Shown piece by piece: positions 8,220 to 17,600 of a stretch of DNA of 64,000 bases. The notes below the pieces were generated by a model that was not told where the DNA came from, did no database searches, and saw only the letters and a program-made list of their open reading frames with translations. Position 1 is the stretch's first letter. Every line of letters begins with the position of its first letter. The stretch spans positions 248,001 through 312,000 of the forward strand of contig NZ_JAHXYR010000011.1 in NCBI RefSeq assembly GCF_019969845.1, in the 5' to 3' direction. The translations under genes were made by a program, and so were the position numbers. This DNA is from Sphingobacterium sp. GVS05A (GTDB lineage Bacteria > Bacteroidota > Bacteroidia > Sphingobacteriales > Sphingobacteriaceae).

Positions 8220-8569
8220 AGTAACCAGTAGCGTAACAGTATGTAAAATGTGAATGAACCGCATCCATCTGGCGGGGGCCGTGTGCCCGGTTATCGGAAG
8301 AATATGTGTGCCGTTAATGCCGATTTCTGACCCTATGTAGTAGATCAGATAACCAGTATCAAAATGTTATAATACAATTGTTTAAAACAAAACAATTGCA
8401 CAAACGTTAAATGTAGATTATTAATTTTTTTCTTAAGGGCTGTCTATAACCGCACATTGACGAATATGGACAGAGAGGTATCCAGCTGACAGGAGAATCA
8501 TGGTACCATTAGGTATTGTCCGCGGCATACCCATGCTATGTCCAAGGACAATCCACAGCCCGATTTCTA

Positions 8570-8764
8570 ATGACAAAAAAATACCGACTGTGCATCAGTG
8601 CAAAGGATGTCGCATCCGTACTTGACCTTAGCCCCAGACAGGCGCAGCGCAAATACCAACAGGCAAGAGACGCCTATGGAAAAGCCAAGCACCAGCACCT
8701 TACCGTACATGAGTTTGCAGCTTATTATGATTTACCGTTAGCAGAAGTAATTGAACGGCTTTGA
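8570..8764 (+). CDS. Small helix-turn-helix DNA-binding protein
   Basis: The protein has 64 residues from MTKKYRLCIS; an 18-codon in-frame upstream extension lacks typical composition. ISAKDVASVLDLSPRQAQRK is a helix-turn-helix of the excisionase/MerR-like type, and a second helical pair (LTVHEFAAYYDLPLAEVIERL) follows. It lies between the iterated repeats and the LytTR gene, so the 22-bp repeats are candidate targets. Partner and role are unknown. Confidence 0.65.
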   Translation: MTKKYRLCISAKDVASVLDLSPRQAQRKYQQARDAYGKAKHQHLTVHEFAAYYDLPLAEVIERL

Positions 8765-8821
8765 GTCTCAAAAAATGTATATAGTCATTGGGGCGGTGTA
8801 CCGCCCCAATGATTTTAATAC

Positions 8822-9853
8822 TTATTCCTCGGGTAATATTTGCATCCATTCACGCTTGATCTCCAAAAGCCTATCGTATGCTTCTACTGATACCTTTAGG
8901 CGTTCATTGGATTCGCCAAATAGTTCAACGATATAATCATTCTCATCTTTATATTGGTCTTTAATCGCCATATGTTGTATCAACATCCCCCGTCCAGCGC
9001 GAAAAAAAAGATTGGGCCACAATTTTTCAATTTTGGTTAACGAATCCATATCGACTGTACCCTCGCGGCCATCCAGTAGGCGTACATCGACCAATTTGGA
9101 TTTGGCGGACCCTTCCTTTAGATGGAAATAAGCAACCTGAGGTATTCTTACCCATTCATTTGCAGCACCTATCATTACCTCAAGCTGTTGGGAGGCCTCT
9201 TTGAGGCAAGCCTTCAATTTGGTTTCATGGCTACTTAGACGATCGTGGTTTGCACGCAACCGCTGTTTCCGACTCTTCAGTTCGGCCAATTCGTGCTCAT
9301 AATGCATACGCAGCTCATTATTCTTTATTTCCTGCAATTTTATCTGCTCATCTTTCTGCAAAAGCCATTTTTGCATTACCTTTGATCGCTTTTTTCTATA
9401 GTTACTCCTTATTCTTTCTCTTCGAAAAGCATAGTAAAATTGAACCATAATGAGGCAAAACATAACAACGACAAAATCACGTTCAAAATAATCTCGTTTT
9501 TGCAAATCCACACCAAATAACGCCAAATAGATTTTATATACCACCCGGAGCGCAATAGCTCCTAATAGAAGCACGAGGATTATAAACTGGATCGGATAAC
9601 GTATTTTATCGTTTTGTCCCAAGTAAGTACTCGTATCCAGTTTGTATACAACGTAAGCAACAGGCGTTATCGCCAGTAGCATTAATATCCAACTGAAAAG
9701 AAAAATCACACCATGTTTTTCCATGGTTATACTCGAGAAAAACGATTCGTAGGTCGTATAAAAAGTGATGAAACAAGATGAAATGCCCGCCAATAACAAT
9801 ATTATCCATGAATTTCCATACCAGGAGCGAAAAAAAGACTTTAGTATTGCCAT
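8822..9853 (-). CDS. Membrane-anchored LytTR-type DNA-binding regulator
   Basis: The protein has 343 residues. There are four hydrophobic segments in the first 150 residues (starting near WIILLLAGISSCF, VIFLFSWILMLLAITPVAYV, FIILVLLLGAIAL and VVVMFCLIMVQFYYAF). A basic coiled-coil linker (about 155-225) follows, and a C-terminal LytTR-like domain (about 245-335; KSKLVDVRLLDGREGTVDMD, RAGRGMLIQH). There is no receiver or kinase domain, so signals would have to pass from the membrane straight to DNA. It is transcribed away from the peptide/Crp region. Confidence 0.75.
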   Translation of the reverse strand: MAILKSFFRSWYGNSWIILLLAGISSCFITFYTTYESFFSSITMEKHGVIFLFSWILMLLAITPVAYVVYKLDTSTYLGQNDKIRYPIQFIILVLLLGAIALRVVYKIYLALFGVDLQKRDYFERDFVVVMFCLIMVQFYYAFRRERIRSNYRKKRSKVMQKWLLQKDEQIKLQEIKNNELRMHYEHELAELKSRKQRLRANHDRLSSHETKLKACLKEASQQLEVMIGAANEWVRIPQVAYFHLKEGSAKSKLVDVRLLDGREGTVDMDSLTKIEKLWPNLFFRAGRGMLIQHMAIKDQYKDENDYIVELFGESNERLKVSVEAYDRLLEIKREWMQILPEE

Positions 9854-10136
9854 AAAAGGTTGATTATATAGTTATCAATAAAATTAATAAATTTCACAAT
9901 AACATATTGTAACGCTTCCTTTACAATTAGATAGTAGAATTCATTTCTTTCTTCGTCGCTGTGCCAATCGCTTCACAGGCACCTCTAAGCCTGTTTTTAA
10001 TCTGTTTTAACGAAAGCGATTTGCTTTTCACGGATTTCGATCCTCATTTCCTTCACTTTTTTGCATTTAGGTTTTAGATTCGCTGTTCGATCGAATTATA
10101 AAATATAATTAAAATTTTAACAAAGGTGAATACTAG

Positions 10137-10149
10137 TTACCCGGGGTAA
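10137..10149. promoter_or_regulatory. Short palindrome upstream of 10193 gene
   Basis: TTACCCGGGGTAA (6-1-6) lies 43 bp before the next ATG in an otherwise AT-rich leader of about 300 bp (9854-10192). It is a possible operator; no other feature was seen in that leader. Confidence 0.35.
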
Positions 10150-10192
10150 TAGCTTTGGCATGCCGCTAGCAGTCACCGACAAACTAAACAGT

Positions 10193-10624
10193 ATGAACAA
10201 ATACACATTTGATGATGCTGGAGTCAAGAGATGGCTCCGGGACTTGTACAACTCAACGGTCGAATTCCAGATGATGGAGCAAAAGCTGATCCTGCTGTGC
10301 CTACGCAGCTGGCTTATGTCGCGCTTCGAACTTTCGGAGAGCCAGGTTGATTATATCATATCCCTGTCCGCTGACTTCAAAAACAATCTCGCACAACAGA
10401 TTGCTTTTGCCATTAATAACCAGGCAGACATCACCTTGGACAAGCAGACTAATGAAAAAAACACCAGCACCTTCCCCCGGGATTCGGTCAAGGTAACCGA
10501 ATATGAGTCAAACAAGATCCAGTCAGATACACCGGAAATCCCCGTCGAATCTGAAGCGAATGAGATCTTCAACCGCCGTTTGGAAGGGCATTTAATCGTC
10601 AGGATTTACTACACGCTTTTATAG
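10193..10624 (+). CDS. Hypothetical helical protein
   Basis: The protein has 143 residues from MNKYTFDDAG; an upstream in-frame ATG at 10160 is less likely. The N-terminal 80 residues are predicted helical (VEFQMMEQKLILLCLRSWLM, SQVDYIISLSADFKNNLAQQ). A polar low-complexity segment and a short C-terminus follow. No domain was recognised. A hairpin terminator follows at once, so it is a single-gene unit. It opens the plus-strand group that ends in the two-cysteine peptide. Confidence 0.6.
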   Translation: MNKYTFDDAGVKRWLRDLYNSTVEFQMMEQKLILLCLRSWLMSRFELSESQVDYIISLSADFKNNLAQQIAFAINNQADITLDKQTNEKNTSTFPRDSVKVTEYESNKIQSDTPEIPVESEANEIFNRRLEGHLIVRIYYTLL

Positions 10625-10645
10625 GCAATCTAAAATAATTCAACA

Positions 10646-10681
10646 AAAACGCCATGGGCCATATCTCTCTCATGGCGTTTT
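10646..10681 (+). terminator. Rho-independent-like terminator
   Basis: AAAACGCCATG pairs with CATGGCGTTTT (11-bp stem, 14-nt loop) and is followed by TCTTTATTTT. It lies 22 bp after the 10193 gene's stop, and overlaps the apparent 5' extension of the next reading frame. This argues that the next gene starts downstream at 10720. Confidence 0.75.
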
Positions 10682-10719
10682 CTTTATTTTATGAACTATT
10701 CATTTACAATATATTAACT

Positions 10720-11274
10720 GTGAAACGTTTTATCAAACATTTAAATACCTATTTCAATGCAGATGACCCATGTCGCGATGAGCTAATAAAGCATACCAAA
10801 ATACGCCAGGGGAAGCGTGGGGAGATCTACTGTCGGGAGGACGAGAGCCGTCCCTATTGGTGCTATGTGCTCGAGGGTATGGTGGGTGCTTATGAGATGA
10901 AACTCAAAAAGCCATATCTCCACTGGATCTCGACTGAAGGACATTACTTTACCGGCACTAAGCATGAGTACAGTTTTAATAGTCAGGATCTGAATATTCA
11001 ATTTCTCAAAAAGAGCACCATTGCCTGTATCCCGTTGACTGTATTACAGGCGCTGCAAGATCAGTATCCGAGTATGCATCACTTTGTTAGTATCATGCGG
11101 CAGCAGAAATCAGATTTTTTCAATAAAAAAGGACTAATTATGGCGCAGGAGCCCAAAGATCGGTCAGCCAAGTGTAAGGAGCTGATGCCGGCATTGTGGC
11201 ATAGGTTGAATAATCAACTCCAGAGCCAATTTCTCTACATTGATCCAAAGACGATTTACCGAAACAGATCATAA
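10720..11274 (+). CDS. Crp/Fnr-type regulator (short Bacteroidota form)
   Basis: The protein has 184 residues from the GTG at 10720 (VKRFIKHLN); earlier in-frame ATGs fall within the terminator. A cyclic-nucleotide-binding-like beta barrel covers about 20-125. The protein ends right after a short helix-turn-helix (QSQFLYIDPKTIYR), the normal end of this Bacteroidota subfamily. The barrel lacks a clear cAMP phosphate-binding cassette, so the ligand is unknown. It may control the downstream peptide gene or the divergent susCD unit. Confidence 0.7.
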   Translation: MKRFIKHLNTYFNADDPCRDELIKHTKIRQGKRGEIYCREDESRPYWCYVLEGMVGAYEMKLKKPYLHWISTEGHYFTGTKHEYSFNSQDLNIQFLKKSTIACIPLTVLQALQDQYPSMHHFVSIMRQQKSDFFNKKGLIMAQEPKDRSAKCKELMPALWHRLNNQLQSQFLYIDPKTIYRNRS

Positions 11275-11336
11275 AGTGAGAAAAAAAGTAAAATACTGCC
11301 CTCATGCCCGATTTTGGGCTGTAAAGTATTCCCTCC

Positions 11337-11357
11337 TTTGTAATAGATAATTACAAA
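11337..11357. promoter_or_regulatory. Palindrome just upstream of 11364 ORF
   Basis: TTTGTAAT-AGATA-ATTACAAA, an 8-bp perfect inverted repeat, ends 6 bp before the ATG. A wider inverted repeat (AATACT ... AGTATT with an inner GCCC/GGGC) precedes it at about 11290-11330. It could be an operator or a 5' leader hairpin controlling translation. Confidence 0.4.
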
Positions 11358-11363
11358 AGGAAA

Positions 11364-11669
11364 ATGATGAGTTACTTTAAATATATCGCAAAACAAAGAG
11401 TACGGTCAATCCATACCGCTGTGCTCATACTCCGCTATTCAGGAGATGGCATTACCCACTGGGGACAGGATTTTACCAAGCTATATTTGTGCGTGATAGG
11501 AAAAAGAGTACGCAAAGAGTCTGCCTTGACAAGGTATAGGCGTAAGTTTGCGCTCTTCCCCCGATGGTGGGTACAGAAGATATTGGTCTGGCAAATAAGG
11601 AGTCCCCGCCAGTACCATCAAGCTTTTTATGCGAAAGCCGGGGCCATCAAACTGCAAAGTGCGATGTGA
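11364..11669 (+). CDS. Small very basic ORF, uncertain
   Basis: The ORF has 101 codons and starts after an AAAAGGAAA stretch. The product is rich in Arg, Lys, Trp and Tyr (RYRRKFALFPRWWVQKILVW) and matches no family I know. It ends 39 bp before the well-initiated two-cysteine peptide gene, so it may be the first gene of a bicistron or only a transcribed leader. Coding status is uncertain. Confidence 0.35.
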   Translation: MMSYFKYIAKQRVRSIHTAVLILRYSGDGITHWGQDFTKLYLCVIGKRVRKESALTRYRRKFALFPRWWVQKILVWQIRSPRQYHQAFYAKAGAIKLQSAM

Positions 11670-11708
11670 CCAATTAAAATAAATTATGATATAGAATAAG
11701 GAGGTCAA

Positions 11709-11936
11709 ATGGCATGGTTTAGTTATACGGGCGCAGACCCGTCACAACCAGGATCTTACACCTTATCATCATCGGGAACTCCAACATGTAGCAGCCCATC
11801 AGAGCAAATGTGCGCTCTGCAGGCAGCAAACAATGGCAGTGACAAACCCGTGATTACAGATGCATTGAAAAATGAAATCATCAACTCTTTACAAAACCAG
11901 GTTGATGGACCCAATGTACATTTGAAATCAAGATAA
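11709..11936 (+). CDS. 75-aa two-cysteine peptide
   Basis: A strong Shine-Dalgarno sequence AAGGAGGT (11698-11705), unusual for this phylum, precedes the ATG by 3 nt. The product has no signal peptide. Its N-terminal half is Gly/Ser/Pro/Thr-rich with DPSQPGSYTL and two cysteines (C27, C35); the C-terminal half is a helix (TDALKNEIINSLQ) followed by DGPNVHLKSR. I recall similar small proteins near redoxin and TonB-receptor genes in Sphingobacteriales, without a known function. It is followed by a terminator and then the convergent thioredoxin-like/SusD/SusC unit. Confidence 0.65.
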   Translation: MAWFSYTGADPSQPGSYTLSSSGTPTCSSPSEQMCALQAANNGSDKPVITDALKNEIINSLQNQVDGPNVHLKSR

Positions 11937-11979
11937 GAGGCAAGAGACACAAAGATATAAGCGCTCGCTACATTGAAGA

Positions 11980-12005
11980 ATAGGGTATGAATGATCATAC
12001 CCTAT
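11980..12005. terminator. Bidirectional hairpin between convergent genes
   Basis: ATAGGGTATG and CATACCCTAT form a 10-bp perfect stem with loop AATGAT. It lies 44 bp after the peptide stop and ends 5 bp before the stop of the convergent thioredoxin-like gene, so it can serve both strands. Confidence 0.7.
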
Positions 12006-12009
12006 ATTG

Positions 12010-13263
12010 TTATTTGGTCTCTTCAATGACCAGTACTTCCATGTCGGCAACACCGGGCTCGGCTTTGATTCCATAAGCGGCCAGCTGTTCGTTGAGTTCC
12101 TGCAGGTTACTATAATTTCCCAAAGTTATCTTGTCTTTCGTTTTTACCCGATCCAAAACCGGGGGATATTTTCCGCTCAGATCTATCATTACGGTCATCA
12201 CATCGGTCCCCTCATAGACCTGACCATTTAGGGGTTCCTTTCCCGAGTACGGCTTTACAGGGCAGGGTTTTAAAATAAGGCATTCAATCGGTTTCATCGC
12301 TTTATAAGTACGTATGCCTAAAAAATTATGGAGATCATTCAATACAATTGCCGCCTGGGCAGAATCAGTTCTTTGTATTGAATCCAGGCGCTCGTATGAA
12401 ATGGCATATTGGCGATACCACATATCACCGATGTTGTTTATATCTTTATACCGGTTTGGATCCTTTACATTCATGAGCAGCCGCTCTGGCCGTGGCAGAT
12501 AATCCGCCTTTTTGATTTTGGCCCATGTTGTCAGTACAGCGCTATAAATAGAGACATTGTAAAAGGACGACTTTTTCAGTCCGGTCGAACTATCCTGTTG
12601 CATTTTTAAAGATCCAAAAGGCACGCCATTCTGATATCCTGATAGCGAGACAGCACCTTTAATCATACCAACATCTGCCGTGTTAGCCATAAGATCTACT
12701 TTTCCAAAATCATCTTTTAAAGGTAAATCGATCTTTCCTTCGTTAAACAATGACAGTATGTTTTCTTCGCTGATCAGCTTTCCGCCTGTGATGGCCTGCA
12801 CCTTGCCTTTAAATAAAAACACCACATGTGGCACACTTTGATGCGGAAATCTTTCCTTTATGTATACGTCCGAATAAATAACCGGTAGATCGACTTTATT
12901 TTCTTTTAAAAACGCATTATTAGCGTAGAACTTTTCAAGCGTGGCTTTATCTTGCCAGCCAACTGTTATAATCTGAACTTTACTTTTCAATTTGTTCTGC
13001 AGTTGCTGCAGATGTGGCATTGACTGGATACATGTACCACAATAGGTGTCAAAAAAATCCAGAATGACGACTTTATTTTTCAGCTTTTTGAGGTCAATAG
13101 CATTGCCCCTATTAGGTAGCTGCTGTATCGCCGTGGGAGCGATAAACTCGTCCCCTATTTTAAGCCCTTTATGTTGACTCCCCGTATTGACCTGTTGTGC
13201 ACTCACGAGCGTTATATTCATTAGGGATAAACAGGCCAGCGCAATTGATTTTAAAATTTTCAT
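12010..13263 (-). CDS. Secreted thioredoxin/TlpA-like protein with C-terminal extension
   Basis: The protein has 417 residues. A signal peptide (ends near LVSAQ) is followed by a TlpA-type thioredoxin fold at about 33-170, with active site CGTC (C75, C78) in DFFDTYCGTC and a cis-Pro region QSVPHVVFLF. The remaining 240 residues are an extra domain of unknown type that includes a CLILKPCPV cysteine pair. It probably acts in the periplasm as a thiol-disulfide reductase. It is the last gene of a SusC-SusD-thioredoxin unit and convergent with the two-cysteine peptide. CGTC rather than the usual WCxxC is a small variation. Confidence 0.85.
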   Translation of the reverse strand: MKILKSIALACLSLMNITLVSAQQVNTGSQHKGLKIGDEFIAPTAIQQLPNRGNAIDLKKLKNKVVILDFFDTYCGTCIQSMPHLQQLQNKLKSKVQIITVGWQDKATLEKFYANNAFLKENKVDLPVIYSDVYIKERFPHQSVPHVVFLFKGKVQAITGGKLISEENILSLFNEGKIDLPLKDDFGKVDLMANTADVGMIKGAVSLSGYQNGVPFGSLKMQQDSSTGLKKSSFYNVSIYSAVLTTWAKIKKADYLPRPERLLMNVKDPNRYKDINNIGDMWYRQYAISYERLDSIQRTDSAQAAIVLNDLHNFLGIRTYKAMKPIECLILKPCPVKPYSGKEPLNGQVYEGTDVMTVMIDLSGKYPPVLDRVKTKDKITLGNYSNLQELNEQLAAYGIKAEPGVADMEVLVIEETK

Positions 13264-13281
13264 GTTATTTTTTTTGAAGTA

Positions 13282-14637
13282 TTAGCGAATATTTTGCGGT
13301 ATATTTCCATTATTGACGACCAATTCAGGCAGTCTAAATGCGTACTTACGACTATTGGGATCCAATTGATAGAGAACGCCTTTCATCTCCCTGCGCAGTG
13401 TTTTCTGAAACCGGGGATCTAAATTCAATCTTTTTAGATCAGACCATCGGCGCCCCCTAAACAGCAGCTCTTTTTGTCTTTCATTTAGCAATAGCATTAA
13501 CAATCGGCCGGGATCCCGCTCCACAACCAGCGTATATAGCCCACTCTTAAACCGATGTTCCCCCAGTCTATTCAAAGCTTCCAGAGCGTTATCAATTTTC
13601 CCAATCCGGGCGGCGGCCTCAGCTTTAATAAGGTATATTTCACTGGTCGTCAATCCCACAAAAAGATTTGCTATCGCATTATCATAGCTGCCTTTATAAC
13701 CATACGATCCAAGGGGCATTACATTTTCACGAAAGAATAGCGTTTTCCTTAAATCATTGTCAGCATAGCTTTTATACAGCATTGAGTCAACCAAACCATC
13801 ATTCAGGCTCATCGGCCCTGCAGTGGTAGAGACTGCAGGGAAAAGTACTTCGATATTGAATTTGGGAATCGGTAGTTCACTAGTTTGATTAAGCGTGTTG
13901 AAGTCCATCAGATCCCCGTTCAATTGCAGGCAGGAGTCGGCGTAGACGTATGCATCTTCGTATTTACCCATTACCAACATAGTTCTTGCCAGCCCCGCAT
14001 AAGCACTTGCCCGCCAGGGCCTACCATTGATCTTTTCACTCAACGGTAAAAGGCGGCTAGCTATCGTATAATCCCGAATAATCTGTTCGTAGGTTTGCTG
14101 TACCGAGGCCCTCGTTGACGGCACATCGATATTGGGGCTCAAACGTAAGGGAATCCCCATTTCTGTGGAGGCCGTGCTGAGCTGATACGCCGGAGAAAAC
14201 ACTTCGACCAACTGCTGAAAAGCAAAGGCCCGAAAGAAATGAGCTATACCCAAAAGATTGTCTGCTTTTGCAGCATCCTCATTTGTAGCATTGTTGATAA
14301 TTTCTATGGCCTGATTGGCATTGAAGACTGCTTTATAAGGTCTTTGCCATTGTGCAGCATCGTCATAAATCACATCTTGCCAAGTGTATATATTACGCTG
14401 GTCGTAATTTAAGATTCCGTCAAAAGTCTCGGCAGATAGATAGTATTCATCTGCCGACCATTCTCCAAATATGGGGTAGCCTGTATTCATGGTTGAGTAA
14501 TCATTGAGCAACAATTCGGCGTCTTCCAGACTTTTTGGGATGACCATTTTTATATCCGGCTTTACCTCCAGAAACTTATCGCAGGCAGTACACAATAGTA
14601 TCATGCAGATGCCACATAAGGATTTGTATATTTTCAT
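13282..14637 (-). CDS. SusD/RagB-family outer-membrane lipoprotein
   Basis: The protein has 451 residues. Lipoprotein signal with LLCTAC (Cys19). The RagB/SusD pattern is seen: LLGIAHFFRAFAFQQLVEVF TPR-like helices and near the C-terminus LLNERQKELLFRGRRWSDLK. It would form the lid of the SusC-like channel encoded 11 bp upstream. Pairing with a thioredoxin-like protein suggests a peptide or metal-complex ligand rather than a plain glycan, since no glycosidase is nearby; that is inference. Confidence 0.93.
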   Translation of the reverse strand: MKIYKSLCGICMILLCTACDKFLEVKPDIKMVIPKSLEDAELLLNDYSTMNTGYPIFGEWSADEYYLSAETFDGILNYDQRNIYTWQDVIYDDAAQWQRPYKAVFNANQAIEIINNATNEDAAKADNLLGIAHFFRAFAFQQLVEVFSPAYQLSTASTEMGIPLRLSPNIDVPSTRASVQQTYEQIIRDYTIASRLLPLSEKINGRPWRASAYAGLARTMLVMGKYEDAYVYADSCLQLNGDLMDFNTLNQTSELPIPKFNIEVLFPAVSTTAGPMSLNDGLVDSMLYKSYADNDLRKTLFFRENVMPLGSYGYKGSYDNAIANLFVGLTTSEIYLIKAEAAARIGKIDNALEALNRLGEHRFKSGLYTLVVERDPGRLLMLLLNERQKELLFRGRRWSDLKRLNLDPRFQKTLRREMKGVLYQLDPNSRKYAFRLPELVVNNGNIPQNIR

Positions 14638-14648
14638 GATAAATAGAT

Positions 14649-17600
14649 TTAAAGATTAAAACTGAAACCTAAGGATGACATGATCGGGTCGGGTATATTG
14701 GATCCATATTCCGAATCGATGCCATATTTATTGGCCCGCCATAGCGTACCTACATTCTGTACATAGGCATATACCCTACAATTTTTCAGTTTAAACCGCG
14801 ATGATAAGGGTAGGTTCACGCTCATTTGAATATCCCGTAGCTTAATCTGCCCAGCGTTTTGTACAAGTGCCGAAGAGCGCATATAAACCTGACTTCCCAG
14901 ATTGGCAGGATAATTAAAAGAGGGCACGTCGGTTGCCAGTTCATCACCCGGCTTTTGCCAGCGCAATGCATAGTCCTTGTGCCCAATATCACTGTTGAGA
15001 AAAAGGTTGTTGTCAAATGAGTTTCGTAGAAATTTATGTCCGAGTTGATAGGAAATATTCCAAGAAAGCTCGAGTGCTTTATAACGCACACTGTTGCGCC
15101 AGCTTCCCATATATAAGGGCACGGTACTTCCTAGGTATTCGAGGTCATGCACATTCATGGCTAAAATGGCATTATAATCCTTAGATACTTCACCATTTAG
15201 ATATGCCCTTGGGTCGCCTGTCAAGGGATCCAACCCAGCCCATTTGTAAGCCAGCAAACTGTTGAGATCCATTCCATCGATCGGAGTCCTTGGACTCCCC
15301 TGCGCGGCCCCTATAAAATCCTTACCATTTTCATTTTCAATGTAGGAATGCAGCACTTTGGTACGCGCGTAGGAAAAGACCAGGTTGCTGTTCCATGTCC
15401 AATATTTGTACTGTATCGGGATGGCATTGAAAGAAATATCCCAGCCTTTGGTACGAATGTTCCCACTGTTGATCATCAATGTCGTAAATCCCGTACTTGG
15501 GTCCACTCTATCCGGGGCAATCAAGTCCTTTGCATTTTTCACATAATATTCTACACTACCGGAGAATCGATTTCCTTTTAGGGCAAAGTCTAGCCCGAGG
15601 TTGGTAATTCCGATACGTTCCCAGCGCAACATCGGGTTGGGAGGTGATAGGATCATACCATAGTTCTGATTTGTGATGTAATGGGCATCACTCTCGATGG
15701 AAATCACAGGATAGGCAGATACCGTATTATTCACATTTCCGTTGTAACCATAGGTAGCCCTTAGTTTTAAAAGTTCAAATGGACTGTGTTGCATAAAAGA
15801 CTCTTTAGATACTATCCATGCTGCGCCTAGAGACCAAAAAGGCTGTCCGCGATCATTACTTTTGACACCGAATAAGTTAGAAGCATCTTTTCTATACGAA
15901 GCGCTCAAAAGATATCTTTCCAGATAGGTGTATCCAAGATTGGCAAAATACGAACGGAAATTATTGCGGTATAGCTGATACTCACTGGCATCTTCTATGG
16001 TAGACACACCCGATATTCCATTCAACTTGGGGAACAATACCCCGTATGCCACCGACTTAAACGACCCCGTTTTGGGATCAAATCCATGGTACTGGCTCGA
16101 AGTGACGCTTTTCTGAATTTTCCTTATTTCCAGTCCGGCAAACAGAGATAGTTCGTGCCTATCTTTCCATTTTTTATAATATTCCGCCGATCCACGGCTC
16201 TGATGCGTATCATTATCCCAATTAAAGATCCTTTTATAGTCGCCTATAGGGACATTCCATGTCACACCCCTATTGTCCCAGCTTGCAAAGCTATTGATAT
16301 AGTCGCGCTGTCCCATTGTACCGATACCTCGCCACAGGTCGATTGCAGTACTGGCCTTCTGGTAAGCATACATGAGGTTTAACTTCAGCCCAAAGTCAAA
16401 ACTATAATTGGCATTGAGGGTGGTAAAAAACTCATTTATCTTTTGTGTTTCTTTCGAATCGTCCAGCTCATCCAAAGGCCTGTATGCCCAGTCCAACAAG
16501 CGGCCACCGGCAACTGTATCCCTAAACACCGGATTAAATCCACCGACGTTTACTTCCAAAGCTTTCCCTTTGTCATCCGCCAGCTGCATGTAAGGATAGT
16601 TTTGTATTCCTTTTGCCAACCGGTTGTAACCAGCGCCCAGCAAAGCATCCTCACTTTTTATCGTTGAATACTGCATTCCCAGATCCAACTGCAAGTTTTT
16701 CATCGGCTTAAATTGCGTATTGGATTTTAGATTCAAACGGTTGAATGAGGAGGTGATCAGCTCATTCGAGTTCTTATCATAACCCGTTGAAAATATCGTA
16801 TTCACCTTCTCGCCGCCGCTTTGGAGCTGTACATGATACTGCTGATTGACTGCGGTACGATAAATGTATTTCAAGAAGTCATCCCGCACATCCAAGTTCT
16901 TCAATCGATCGATTTCATCGTTAAATGCCGATTCGGAGATGTCGCCATTCTTATGATTATACATGAGCCAAAGGACAGGTTGAGGATTTCGCAGCCGATT
17001 TCTAAACCAGCTATTGTACTTTCCTTTATCGAACAAATACTGCTGCGCATCAATATAATCCGAGGAGCTCATCTGCGGATAATAGTAGAGATCAGGCTTT
17101 GCTTTAAAAGTGATATTTGAATTAAAAGAAAGCTGTGTTTTTCCGTTAAATTTACCCCGTTTTGTTGTTACGACAATCACACCATTTCCAGACTGAGCTC
17201 CCCATATAGAGGCTGCGGCAGCATCTTTTAGCACGGTTATGCTTTCAATATCATTGGGATTGATATTGTTAAATGCACCCTTGCCTACATCAGCTCCTCT
17301 ATTTTCATAAGGAACCCCATCGATAACAATTAATGGCCAGGGATCCGATCGTAAGGTGCTCACGCCACGAACGTTTATGTTTAACAGATTCCCTTGATTA
17401 TCGGGGTAAATTTTTGTGGTAGATATCCCCGGCACCACATCCTGCAATCTACTCACAAAATCTGTAGACACCTTTCGATTGAGCAGTTTGTTGTCGACGA
17501 ACTCGAAACTTCCCGTTGCGCGTTCTTTGGGAATCTTTTGATATCCTGTGGAGACCACCTCCACCTCTTCCAATTGATTCTCCAGTGGTATCAATTTTAC

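Noticed and set aside
10720..11274. Crp/Fnr protein truncated in its DNA-binding domain
   Set aside because: Many Bacteroidota members end directly after this short helix-turn-helix; the intact one at 35282-35851 ends the same way.
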